Positions 1 through 6,709 of a stretch of DNA of 10,318 nucleotides are shown here, in pieces. Each line of letters starts with the position of its first letter. Within the stretch, counting starts at the first letter, position 1. The notes under the pieces are model-generated. The model was given only the letters and a program-made list of their open reading frames with translations, was not told the DNA's origin and made no database searches. Source of the DNA: G039029935 sp039029935 (GTDB taxonomy: Bacteria; Chloroflexota; Anaerolineae; Caldilineales; Caldilineaceae); contig JBCCFC010000393.1 of NCBI GenBank assembly GCA_039029935.1, positions 1 to 10,318 of the forward strand, given 5' to 3'. The position numbers and the translations under genes are program-made.

Positions 1-21
1 AAAAAATTTTTTTAAATATTT

Positions 22-79
22 GGTGGGGGGTTTTTGGGGTGTTCGTTTTGCAATAACCCCACCCCAATAAACCCCCGCC
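22..79 (-). terminator. Probable terminator hairpin of the prolyl oligopeptidase gene
   Basis: Arms at about 22-40 and 61-79 can pair: the G-rich arm GGTGGGGG (22-29) faces CCCCCGCC (72-79) with one G-T wobble, and TTGGGGT (34-40) faces ACCCCAA (61-67), with a small bulge in the T/A-rich middle. The loop is about 20 bases. It begins 6 bases after the stop codon of the leftward gene. Read on the minus strand it is followed by an A/T-rich stretch ending in a T run (positions 13 to 1). The T run is not directly at the stem base, so a rho-independent terminator is likely but not certain. Confidence 0.5.
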
Positions 80-85
80 ACTATT

Positions 86-2284
86 TCAGACATTCCCAAG
101 CAATTGCGAAATCGGACGCCGCACATTCAACACTTGCAAGACAAATGCCCAGCGGTCGGCAGCCTCCTCGATGATTTTGGAGATCGGCTTACCAGCCCCA
201 TGCCCTGCTTTTGTATCCACACGCAACAGAATCGGTGCAGGACCGCTGTGTTCCGCCTGTAGCGCGGCAGCAAATTTAAAGCTATGCGCTGGGAAAACAC
301 GGTCATCATGATCACCAGTCGTAATAAGCGTTGGTGGATAGGCCGTGTCAGGCTTGATGTTGTGATAGGGTGAATAGGCCATCAACGCCTCAAACTCTTC
401 CGGGTCGTCGGGTGAGCCGTAGTCAGAGACCCATGCCCAGCCGATAGTGAACTTGTCATAGCGGAGCATGTCCAGCACACCAACGGCGGGGATGCAAGCC
501 CCAAAGAGGTCTGGTCGTTGGGTCATACAGGCGGCGACTAGCAATCCGCCATTGCTACCACCACCGATGGCAAGTCGTGCGGGGGCGGTGTAATCGTTGG
601 CGATGAGCCACTCGGCGGCGGTAATAAAATCATCAAAGACATTTTGCTTGTTGTGCTTTGTCCCTGCTTCATGCCATGCCTTGCCATATTCACCGCCGCC
701 ACGAAGGCTTGGCTGCGCATAGATGCCCCCCAGTTCCATCCAGGCAATATTATTGGCATTAAATGTCGGTGTGAGCGCGATATTAAACCCGCCGTAGCCA
801 TATAAGTATGTTGGTGTCTCTTCATCAATCACCAGCTCTTTTTTGTGACAGATAAACATGGGGACCTGAGTGCCATCCTTGCTGGTGTAAAAAATTTGTT
901 TGGTGATATAGTCATCTGGGTCAAATCCTAATTGGGGCTGGCGGAAGATTTCGTTTGTGTGTGTTTCTAGGTCATAACGATAGACCGTTGTAGGTCGGGT
1001 AAAGTTGGTAAAATTGTAGAAAAAGTCCCTATCATTTTGACGCCCCGATATGCCTGCCATCGTGCCAATTTCTGGCAGGTCAAGCGAACGTTCATGCGTA
1101 CCATCTTGCTGAAATAGTTCTACGCGACTGTGAGCATGATGCAGATAGACCGCAATAAACGTGTTGTGAATATAGCGGGCAAATTGTAGTGTATCGGTTG
1201 ATTCAGGGACGAGTTCATGCCATGTCTCTGGGTCATTGACAGGGTGATTGACAGGGTGATTGTCAGGAGGGGTATCGACATCAATGGCGATGATGCGATA
1301 GCAAGGTGCACTGTGGTCAGTCACAAAGTAGAAGCGTGAACCATCGCTACCAATGAACACATAGCTGGCGTCAAATTCAACCAGTAGCTCAACAACAGGG
1401 TAGTTAATATCGTCATCAGCATCCAATTTTTTGTAGAGAATGGCGTTTTCTGGCAGTGTCCCCTTCCAAACTGAGATGATGAGATATTCGCCATCGGCAG
1501 TCACTTGACCATCAAACCCCCATTCTTTTTCATCTGGACGTTCATAGATAAGAATATCTTCCGATTGCGGTGTGCCAACACGATGATAGTAGAGTTTCTC
1601 GTAGTAGTTGATATCTTTGAGTTCTGTCCCACCTTCTGGCTCATTATAACAGCTATAGTAGAACCCATCGCTTTCCTTATCCCACGAAACCCCGGAAAAT
1701 TTGATCCATTTCAGATGGTCGTCAAGGTCTGTACCCTCTGCAAGCGAGCGGATGCGCCATTCTTGCCAGTCCGAGCCAGATGCAGAAACACCATAGGCAA
1801 GATAGCGACCATCATCGCTTGGCGTATACCCACTGAAGGCAACCGTGCCATCCTCTGAAAGTGTGTTTGGGTCAATGATAACTTCGTCCGAAGTCGTCGA
1901 AGTATCCTCCTGTACATTGAGCGCATAGAGAATGCCTTGATTTTGCAGACCGTCATTACGGTTCAAATAGAGACGACTGGCCTCTGCGTCATTGCTGGGA
2001 CCACCACGAAAGGGCATCCGAAATTTTTCATAATCCCACAGTTCCATCAGTCGTTTCAATAATGGTTCACGAGCGGCAACTTCTTCAAAAAAATCACCAG
2101 ATAACTGATTTTGGGCATGAATCCATGCCGTTGTCTGCTCAGTGTCAATATCTTCCAGCCAACGATAGGGGTCAGGAATCGATTGACCGTGATAGTCGTC
2201 TGTATGGTCTACGGTGGGCGTATATGGGTAGACATTACGGCTTTGGGTTGACTCATTCGGTGTATAGCTATCCCGTTGTGTCAT
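86..2284 (-). CDS. Prolyl oligopeptidase (S9A family serine peptidase)
   Basis: This 732-residue protein is a cytosolic serine peptidase that cleaves short peptides after proline. Its length is close to the usual 700-730 of the family. Residues about 15-85 are the family N-terminal segment (PDPYRWLED motif at 38-46), about 85-450 form the seven-bladed beta-propeller, and about 455-720 the alpha/beta-hydrolase domain. The catalytic triad is visible: Ser577 in GGGSNGG, Asp660 in GDHDDRV (with Arg662, the substrate-binding arginine of the family) and His695 in KAGHGAGK. The N-terminus is polar with no signal peptide, so it should be cytoplasmic. The ATG at 2284 has a GAAGG ribosome binding site 8 bases upstream. 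An in-frame 12-base duplication gives HPVNHPVN at 343-350 in a propeller loop. The gene is transcribed away from the hydrolase-P450 genes, with no obvious functional link to them. Confidence 0.95.
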   Translation of the reverse strand: MTQRDSYTPNESTQSRNVYPYTPTVDHTDDYHGQSIPDPYRWLEDIDTEQTTAWIHAQNQLSGDFFEEVAAREPLLKRLMELWDYEKFRMPFRGGPSNDAEASRLYLNRNDGLQNQGILYALNVQEDTSTTSDEVIIDPNTLSEDGTVAFSGYTPSDDGRYLAYGVSASGSDWQEWRIRSLAEGTDLDDHLKWIKFSGVSWDKESDGFYYSCYNEPEGGTELKDINYYEKLYYHRVGTPQSEDILIYERPDEKEWGFDGQVTADGEYLIISVWKGTLPENAILYKKLDADDDINYPVVELLVEFDASYVFIGSDGSRFYFVTDHSAPCYRIIAIDVDTPPDNHPVNHPVNDPETWHELVPESTDTLQFARYIHNTFIAVYLHHAHSRVELFQQDGTHERSLDLPEIGTMAGISGRQNDRDFFYNFTNFTRPTTVYRYDLETHTNEIFRQPQLGFDPDDYITKQIFYTSKDGTQVPMFICHKKELVIDEETPTYLYGYGGFNIALTPTFNANNIAWMELGGIYAQPSLRGGGEYGKAWHEAGTKHNKQNVFDDFITAAEWLIANDYTAPARLAIGGGSNGGLLVAACMTQRPDLFGACIPAVGVLDMLRYDKFTIGWAWVSDYGSPDDPEEFEALMAYSPYHNIKPDTAYPPTLITTGDHDDRVFPAHSFKFAAALQAEHSGPAPILLRVDTKAGHGAGKPISKIIEEAADRWAFVLQVLNVRRPISQLLGNV
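1238..1261. repeat. In-frame 12-base tandem duplication inside the peptidase gene
   Basis: Two perfect copies of GACAGGGTGATT lie end to end (1238-1249 and 1250-1261), with flanking partial similarity (ATTGTCAGG follows). On the coding strand this doubles a four-residue HPVN unit in a beta-propeller loop. It keeps the frame, so it is probably a neutral slippage product. Confidence 0.9.
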
Positions 2285-2419
2285 GCTGACATCCTTCCCT
2301 TTCTACGTTTGTCTATATTATCGTGGTCCACAAATAGATTGCGTCGTTGCAATATTCAATGTTACCATAGATTCTTATTGAATGATCATTTTATAGTCAA
2401 AGTCGAAAGGATACCAATC
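2285..2419. promoter_or_regulatory. Divergent promoter region between peptidase and hydrolase genes
   Basis: This 135-base spacer separates two start codons facing apart, so it must carry the promoters of both genes unless they are read through from elsewhere. For the rightward gene a weak candidate is TTGCGT (2339-2344), an 18-base spacer and an extended -10 TG-T-TACCAT (2360-2368). For the leftward gene GATAAT on the minus strand (2322-2317) is a candidate -10 with no good -35. Neither assignment is strong. Confidence 0.3.
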
Positions 2420-3220
2420 ATGCATCCATTAGCAACGCTAGATGTGCCAGCCAACTCGGTTGCCATCCATTGGTTTGAGCAAAGTTGTTATGCTATCAAA
2501 GATATGCACGGGACGATTATCCAGATCGATCCATACTTCCCACACAACCGTCCGACCGACAGGTATATTTACCCAGAACCACCGCTGGATGAATCGCAAC
2601 TACCAACCGATTATGTCCTGTTGACCCATGACCACGGCGACCACACCTGTCCCGAGTCATTAGAACGCATCTGGCAATCGTTTCCCAATGCGAAATTTGT
2701 GGGACCAGCCGAAAGCGCGGCCCGCATCGCCAATGAGACCAGTATCGATGCCAGCCATGTGACCACAATTAATGCTGGCGATACCATTACGTTGGGTACA
2801 ATGTCTGCTCATGTGGTCTATGCAAAGCCACCCGCCGGCGATCCTGATGCCAATATTCCACCACCGGATGTAACACACTTGGGCTACGTCCTCAAGGCTG
2901 AGGGCGTGACACTCTATTTTAGCGGCGATCCCATCAACACCTTTGCCGAGCATGACACGTTGACACAGGCTGTTGCAGCACATGAACCTGACGTTGGATT
3001 CTTGACCAATCATCCAACCGAAGGCGAATTCCCATTTTTTGATGGCTGCGTAAAGATGGCGCAGGGAATCGGGCTGAAACATGCTGTACCTGCGCACTAT
3101 GAGTGCTTTGTCAAACGCACCTATGACCCACAAGAATGGGTGGCGCAGTTCCCAACGTCAGAACATGACCCCAAGACGATGGTCATGCCACGAAATACGA
3201 CCATTTTGTATCCAGCATAA
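2420..3220 (+). CDS. UlaG-like metallo-beta-lactamase-fold hydrolase
   Basis: This protein of 266 residues belongs to the metallo-beta-lactamase superfamily, in the branch that includes the L-ascorbate-6-phosphate lactonase UlaG and many uncharacterised hydrolases. The metal-binding motif HxHxDH is complete (His70, His72, Asp74, His75 in THDHGDHT). Further ligand candidates are Asp170 in FSGDP, His198 in TNHPTEGEF and His226 in VPAHYECF. I chose the ATG at 2420 because AAAGG lies 9 bases upstream and the protein starts like a family member. The open frame extends up to 2276, but the extra 48 residues overlap the opposite gene's start and look like non-coding sequence. There is no signal peptide. 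The gene ends 9 bases before the P450 gene, so the two are very likely co-transcribed. The substrate cannot be read from the sequence; a lactone or phosphoester hydrolase is the family expectation. Confidence 0.88.
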   Translation: MHPLATLDVPANSVAIHWFEQSCYAIKDMHGTIIQIDPYFPHNRPTDRYIYPEPPLDESQLPTDYVLLTHDHGDHTCPESLERIWQSFPNAKFVGPAESAARIANETSIDASHVTTINAGDTITLGTMSAHVVYAKPPAGDPDANIPPPDVTHLGYVLKAEGVTLYFSGDPINTFAEHDTLTQAVAAHEPDVGFLTNHPTEGEFPFFDGCVKMAQGIGLKHAVPAHYECFVKRTYDPQEWVAQFPTSEHDPKTMVMPRNTTILYPA

Positions 3221-3229
3221 GACAAAAAA

Positions 3230-4438
3230 ATGAGTAGAGAAATGACCATCAATTTTGAACCAAATTCATATGAATTTCGCGCAAATCCTTATCCGGTCTA
3301 TGAGGAGTTACGAAAAGCAGGGCCATTGTTTTATTGGCCGGAGAATGATGCGTGGGTGGTTGTCCAGTATGACGCGTGTAACCAATATATGCGTGACCAG
3401 CGAATCGGCTTTCTGGAATACCCACCAAACATTGACCCCGATAAAGACCCCATCTTTGCCATTCTAAGCCGTTGGATGGTGATTCGCAATCCGCCGGACC
3501 ATACGCGCCTGCGTGGGTTGGTCCAAAAGGCATTTACGCCACGCCGTGTGGAGAATTTGCGCACCAAGGTAGAGCAGATTGCAGGGGAACTCGTAGACAC
3601 GTTGATTGAGCGTGCCCAGAGTGAAGGCAGTGCGGACGTGATTGATACCTTGACTTATCCGTTGCCTGTGAACGTCATTGCCGAGCTACTCGGTGTGCCT
3701 GTCGAGGATCACAACTATTTTCGTGAATGGACCGAGAAGATCATTCGCTTTATGGATGTGGTTGATGAGCCGGGATTGGCTGCGGACGCCAAAGAGTCGG
3801 CACGAAAAATGCGGGCGTATTTTGAACGAATGGCCGAGGAGCGGCGCACCCACCCGCGTGATGATTTACTGAGTGCATTGCTACAGGTCGAAGAGGCGGG
3901 TGAGCGGCTGGACATCGAGGAACTATATGCCAACTGTGCCTTGCTCCTGATTGCCGGGCATGAGACGACCGTACATATGTTGGGCAATGGGTTGCTGAGA
4001 CTGCTACAGAATCCAGCGCAGTTGGAGATGCTTCGTCAAGACCCTCATTTGACGGCGGGTGCGGTCGAGGAGATGCTACGCTATGATGGTCCTGTGCATC
4101 TGACAGCACCTCGATTTACGCTGGAGGAAATGGAAATTTGTGGTCAGCACTTTGCACCCAAGACAAAAATCCGTTTCCTGTTGGGGTCAGCGAATCGCGA
4201 TGACACACAGTTCCATGCAGCGGATACATTTGATATCACACGCAATCCCAATCCACACTTGAGTTTTGTATCAGGCATACACTATTGTTTGGGTGCGCCA
4301 TTGGCACGGTTCGAGGCGATTATAGCACTCAATGCATTGTTGTCACGCGTGCCCAATCTGGGGTTGGCCGATAAACCGCTGGAATATCGCAATAATTTTG
4401 TGATACGTGGACTAACAGAACTCCATGTCACAGTGTGA
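3230..4438 (+). CDS. Cytochrome P450 (soluble bacterial class I type)
   Basis: This is a 402-residue monooxygenase of the usual length for soluble bacterial P450s. Landmarks in order are HTRLR (91-95) in the C-helix, the I-helix oxygen-activation motif AGHETT (242-247), the K-helix ExxR (Glu281, Arg284) and the haem loop FVSGIHYCLG with Cys353 as iron ligand, followed by APLAR. There is no membrane anchor. It would need a ferredoxin and a reductase, and neither is encoded in the window. The overall pattern resembles the CYP107-type enzymes that oxidise polyketides, terpenoids or xenobiotics, but the substrate is unknown. The start at 3230 has almost no Shine-Dalgarno sequence. A second in-frame ATG at 3242 follows GAGTAGAGA and would remove four residues, so the true start is uncertain. 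The 9-base gap to the upstream hydrolase gene suggests one transcript. Confidence 0.93.
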   Translation: MSREMTINFEPNSYEFRANPYPVYEELRKAGPLFYWPENDAWVVVQYDACNQYMRDQRIGFLEYPPNIDPDKDPIFAILSRWMVIRNPPDHTRLRGLVQKAFTPRRVENLRTKVEQIAGELVDTLIERAQSEGSADVIDTLTYPLPVNVIAELLGVPVEDHNYFREWTEKIIRFMDVVDEPGLAADAKESARKMRAYFERMAEERRTHPRDDLLSALLQVEEAGERLDIEELYANCALLLIAGHETTVHMLGNGLLRLLQNPAQLEMLRQDPHLTAGAVEEMLRYDGPVHLTAPRFTLEEMEICGQHFAPKTKIRFLLGSANRDDTQFHAADTFDITRNPNPHLSFVSGIHYCLGAPLARFEAIIALNALLSRVPNLGLADKPLEYRNNFVIRGLTELHVTV

Positions 4439-4441
4439 TAA

Positions 4442-4473
4442 CAGAATACTGTGATGCCAGAATACTGTGACGC
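4442..4473. repeat. Tandem 16-base repeat upstream of the dehydrogenase promoter
   Basis: CAGAATACTGTGATGC (4442-4457) is followed directly by CAGAATACTGTGACGC (4458-4473), with one mismatch. The sequence ACTGTGA in each copy is also the inverted complement of TCACAGT (4428-4434) at the end of the P450 gene; the second copy extends this match to 8 bases (GTCACAGT / ACTGTGAC). The pair sits immediately upstream of a candidate extended -10 box at 4482-4490, where an activator or repressor would bind. Confidence 0.85.
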
Positions 4474-4481
4474 AAAAATGA

Positions 4482-4490
4482 TGATACAAT
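4482..4490 (+). promoter_or_regulatory. Extended -10 promoter for the dehydrogenase gene
   Basis: TGATACAAT fits the extended -10 pattern (TGn before TACAAT, five of six matches to TATAAT). A recognisable -35 is missing; the position it would occupy falls in the tandem 16-base repeat, which suggests activator dependence. Transcription would start near 4497, giving a leader of about 80 bases before the ATG at 4578. Confidence 0.45.
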
Positions 4491-4521
4491 ACAAACCGCT
4501 TCGGAATAGGTCTTGAGACAC

Positions 4522-4535
4522 TTTTTCCGGAAAAA
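4522..4535. promoter_or_regulatory. Perfect 14-base palindrome, possible operator
   Basis: TTTTTCCGGAAAAA is its own reverse complement with no central spacer. It has no loop, so it does not form a terminator hairpin. It lies between the candidate promoter at 4482-4490 and the dehydrogenase start, where a dimeric repressor could act. No regulator gene is encoded next to it. Confidence 0.4.
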
Positions 4536-4577
4536 TCAACTATCAAACGACAGATTAATCTAAAGAGGATTAAAGCT

Positions 4578-5624
4578 ATGGGAAAGATGGGGCGAGCGGT
4601 TGTTTCGCTGGGTCAACAATTTGAGATTCGAGAATTTTCTGTGCCAACACCAGCCGCAAACACGCTCTTGCTGCGTCAGGAGTTGGCCGGAATTTGTGGG
4701 ACAGATTTACACAATTGGCAAAAAGGAATCCCCACAGAAACGTTAATGGGACATGAAAATGTGGGCGTGATTGAGCAGATTGGTACAGGGCTAACCACTG
4801 ACTATGTGGGCAACCCAATTGAGGAGGGAGATCGTATTGTCTTTCATCCACGCAATGGTGCATCAGGATATGGATTTGGTAATCCGGATGTGTATCCGTT
4901 TACGGGGGGCTTTGCTGATTATATTTATTTGTATGGGCCGACCACTTGCTTCTTAAAAATGGACGCTGTACCAGAGGTAGCGGTGTTAGCAGAGCCGCTG
5001 GCAACAGCAGTTCACAGCGTGATGCGCGGCAATGTCCAGCTAGGGGATACGGTCATTGTCCAAGGGTCGGGGGCAATCGGACTGCTCACGTTGGTCTGTG
5101 CCAAGTTGAGTGGAGCAACACGTTTGATCATGGTTGGCGGTCCAGCAGGGCGACTAGAATTGGCGAAGAAGCTAGGTGCGCATGTCACAGTCAACATCGA
5201 AGATGTGCCTGATGTTGAGGAACGGTCAGCCTTGGTGAAGTCTTATACACAAGGTGGTGCAGGGGCCAATGTTGTCTTTGAGTGTGCTGGATTCTTGCCC
5301 GCTTTTACAGAAGGGCTGGACTATGTGAAAGAAGACGGCACGTTTGTCGAGGTCGGTCACTTTGTTGATATCGGCACAACGGTTGTCAATCCGCATCTGC
5401 ATTTTCTGCGTAAGAATTTACGCTTTGAGGGCATCTATGGCAGTCGTTATCACCACTTTGTGCCAGCAGTAGCGATTTTGGAAAACAATGAGTTCCCCTT
5501 TGCCGATTTAGTCAGCCATCAACTGCCACTGGAAAGCATCATGGATGGGTTTAATGCGCTGAATGGGTCGTATCACCTTGGGGATGAGGCGGTTGTGAAG
5601 ATTGCATTGAAGTCGGCTGCGTAA
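4578..5624 (+). CDS. Zinc-type medium-chain alcohol dehydrogenase
   Basis: This 348-residue NAD(P)-dependent dehydrogenase belongs to the medium-chain (MDR) superfamily, which interconverts alcohols or polyols and carbonyl compounds. The N-terminal catalytic domain (about 1-150) carries the catalytic zinc ligands Cys40 (GICGTDLH), His59-Glu60 (MGHENVG) and Glu139 (LAEPLA). The Rossmann domain (about 155-290) has the nucleotide-binding motif GSGAIG at 163-168. The loop that usually holds four cysteines for a structural zinc (about 90-115) contains none, so this enzyme probably binds only the catalytic zinc. The ATG at 4578 is preceded by AAAGAGGA, a good ribosome binding site about 9 bases upstream. 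It follows the P450 gene after 139 bases with its own candidate promoter. It may oxidise an alcohol made by the P450, but that is only inferred from position. Threonine or sorbitol dehydrogenase-like activity cannot be excluded. Confidence 0.9.
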   Translation: MGKMGRAVVSLGQQFEIREFSVPTPAANTLLLRQELAGICGTDLHNWQKGIPTETLMGHENVGVIEQIGTGLTTDYVGNPIEEGDRIVFHPRNGASGYGFGNPDVYPFTGGFADYIYLYGPTTCFLKMDAVPEVAVLAEPLATAVHSVMRGNVQLGDTVIVQGSGAIGLLTLVCAKLSGATRLIMVGGPAGRLELAKKLGAHVTVNIEDVPDVEERSALVKSYTQGGAGANVVFECAGFLPAFTEGLDYVKEDGTFVEVGHFVDIGTTVVNPHLHFLRKNLRFEGIYGSRYHHFVPAVAILENNEFPFADLVSHQLPLESIMDGFNALNGSYHLGDEAVVKIALKSAA

Positions 5625-5630
5625 AGTTAA

Positions 5631-5671
5631 CAGGAAGGAAAGAAGGTCAGGAAGGGCGTCTTTTCTTCCTG
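5631..5671. terminator. Hairpin between convergent genes, probable terminator
   Basis: CAGGAAGGAAAGA (5631-5643) pairs with TCTTTTCTTCCTG (5659-5671) over 13 positions with one G-U wobble in the plus-strand transcript, around a 15-base loop. In the minus-strand transcript the same position is an A-C mismatch, so the fold favours ending the dehydrogenase transcript. No T run follows on the plus strand. It is the only hairpin I found in the 67 bases between the two convergent stop codons, and may serve both. Confidence 0.45.
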
Positions 5672-5691
5672 TGACAGTCGCAAAATCTAGT

Positions 5692-6693
5692 TTATGTGGT
5701 AATTTTACGAAATAAGTTGGCTTGGCAAATGAACTCTGCTGACGGCCACTGTTGACGATCTGCTGGGAGGTGTACTTGTCTGCCTAAATATGACTTAAAA
5801 TCTTCCAACCCGCCGTCCAGCCGATGTGTAATCAGTTCTTGCTCTTTTTCTGGATTGATATGCATTTCCTGTAATTCGTTGAGGTAAATCAGCCCACGAT
5901 CAAACGCACGATGATAGGTCGGTGATAAGCATAAGCCGTTGGTGACAACATCAGCACTTCCATCCGCACCAACAGGTAAAATATGGGCGGCATCAATGAG
6001 GCGTAATTGCATTCGTGTAACTGCACAGCGACGGTCATAGGCAAGGAGAACTTTACGTCGAAAGCTGGAGTCACGTGACAAACGCGCCACCTCGCGAATG
6101 ACTCTTTTTCGTTCAGTTGGAATTGCTTCAACATCTTCTTGGGCAATTTCTTCCAGAGATGCAGCTTTGGTCAACAGGCTGACCATCTCTGCATCTGCAC
6201 CTTGACGATGAAGCATCTCAGAATTGATACAGTAAGCCAATAGCTGGTCTGGGCGGATGCCAATAGCAACCTCATCATTCCCTTTTGTGACAAAAGAGAA
6301 TCCATTTTGTAAAGCCTGATGCAACGTTGTGATAGGAATCTGAATAGATGGCGAGCGTGTCGAGAATGTGCCATGTTTGCTTATATCAAAGCCTGCAAAA
6401 CAATTGATGTTTGGCTCGTAGCCAACGAGAATGGTTAACCCGCTAGGATTTTGCAGTAAAGGTGGTGTTACACCTGTCAGTTGAATTCGATACTCATCTT
6501 TGGGGCGAGCAGAACCTCCACCATGCGTGAGTGTCCACATATAAACCCAAAGTTCAATGGTATCTCGACCCGATTGAACAATAAATTGACGTGGATGACC
6601 ACGCAGAGAGGATGTCAGAATGGCGGTAGCATCACATTCATCAAAGGCAGCAGTGACGGCATCGACTAGGCGAGAAGGTGATAGTGCTGGCAT
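5692..6693 (-). CDS. HNH endonuclease, probable restriction enzyme of a type II pair
   Basis: This protein of 333 residues has a C-terminal HNH nuclease domain of the HNH_2 type seen in many restriction enzymes. Its core is at about 209-271: RRCAVT (221-226), DAAHILP with His238 as the likely catalytic base, and NGLCLSPTYHRAFDRG with Asn252 and His261. Residues 1-190 form a separate region that I do not recognise, with an HGGGSARPKDEYRIQLTG stretch (57-74); I infer DNA recognition. The ATG at 6693 is bounded by an in-frame stop 9 bases upstream and has no good Shine-Dalgarno sequence. It begins 16 bases after the methyltransferase stop, so it is probably expressed from the same transcript and perhaps by translational coupling. 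The protein would cut unmodified foreign DNA at the site its partner methylates. A modification-dependent (type IV) nuclease is the less likely alternative. No disruption is visible. Confidence 0.8.
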   Translation of the reverse strand: MPALSPSRLVDAVTAAFDECDATAILTSSLRGHPRQFIVQSGRDTIELWVYMWTLTHGGGSARPKDEYRIQLTGVTPPLLQNPSGLTILVGYEPNINCFAGFDISKHGTFSTRSPSIQIPITTLHQALQNGFSFVTKGNDEVAIGIRPDQLLAYCINSEMLHRQGADAEMVSLLTKAASLEEIAQEDVEAIPTERKRVIREVARLSRDSSFRRKVLLAYDRRCAVTRMQLRLIDAAHILPVGADGSADVVTNGLCLSPTYHRAFDRGLIYLNELQEMHINPEKEQELITHRLDGGLEDFKSYLGRQVHLPADRQQWPSAEFICQANLFRKITT

Positions 6694-6709
6694 ATTTACT
6701 CAAACTGAT

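Noticed and set aside
22..40. G-quadruplex in the G-rich left end
   Set aside because: Only two long G runs occur on the strand (six and four), so a four-run quadruplex motif is not met; pairing with the C-rich arm explains it better.
1505..1858. 117-codon open frame on the plus strand inside the peptidase gene
   Set aside because: It is antisense to an intact prolyl oligopeptidase; the hydrophobic N-terminal part is a by-product of that coding sequence.
2276..2419. Upstream extension of the metallo-hydrolase reading frame to an ATG at 2276
   Set aside because: It overlaps the start of the opposite peptidase gene and encodes a stretch unlike the family. The ATG at 2420 has a suitable AAAGG and matches the expected protein start.
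2285..2419. Small RNA or riboswitch in the divergent spacer
   Set aside because: I found no stable stem-loop or known riboswitch motif; the spacer is short and A/T-rich, as expected for two promoters.
2660..3133. 157-codon open frame on the minus strand inside the metallo-hydrolase gene
   Set aside because: It is antisense to a gene with an intact HxHxDH protein, and its translation shows no recognisable domain.
3750..4109. 119-codon minus-strand open frame inside the P450 gene
   Set aside because: The composition (many Pro, His, Ser) is typical of an antisense shadow; there is no ribosome binding site and no known domain.
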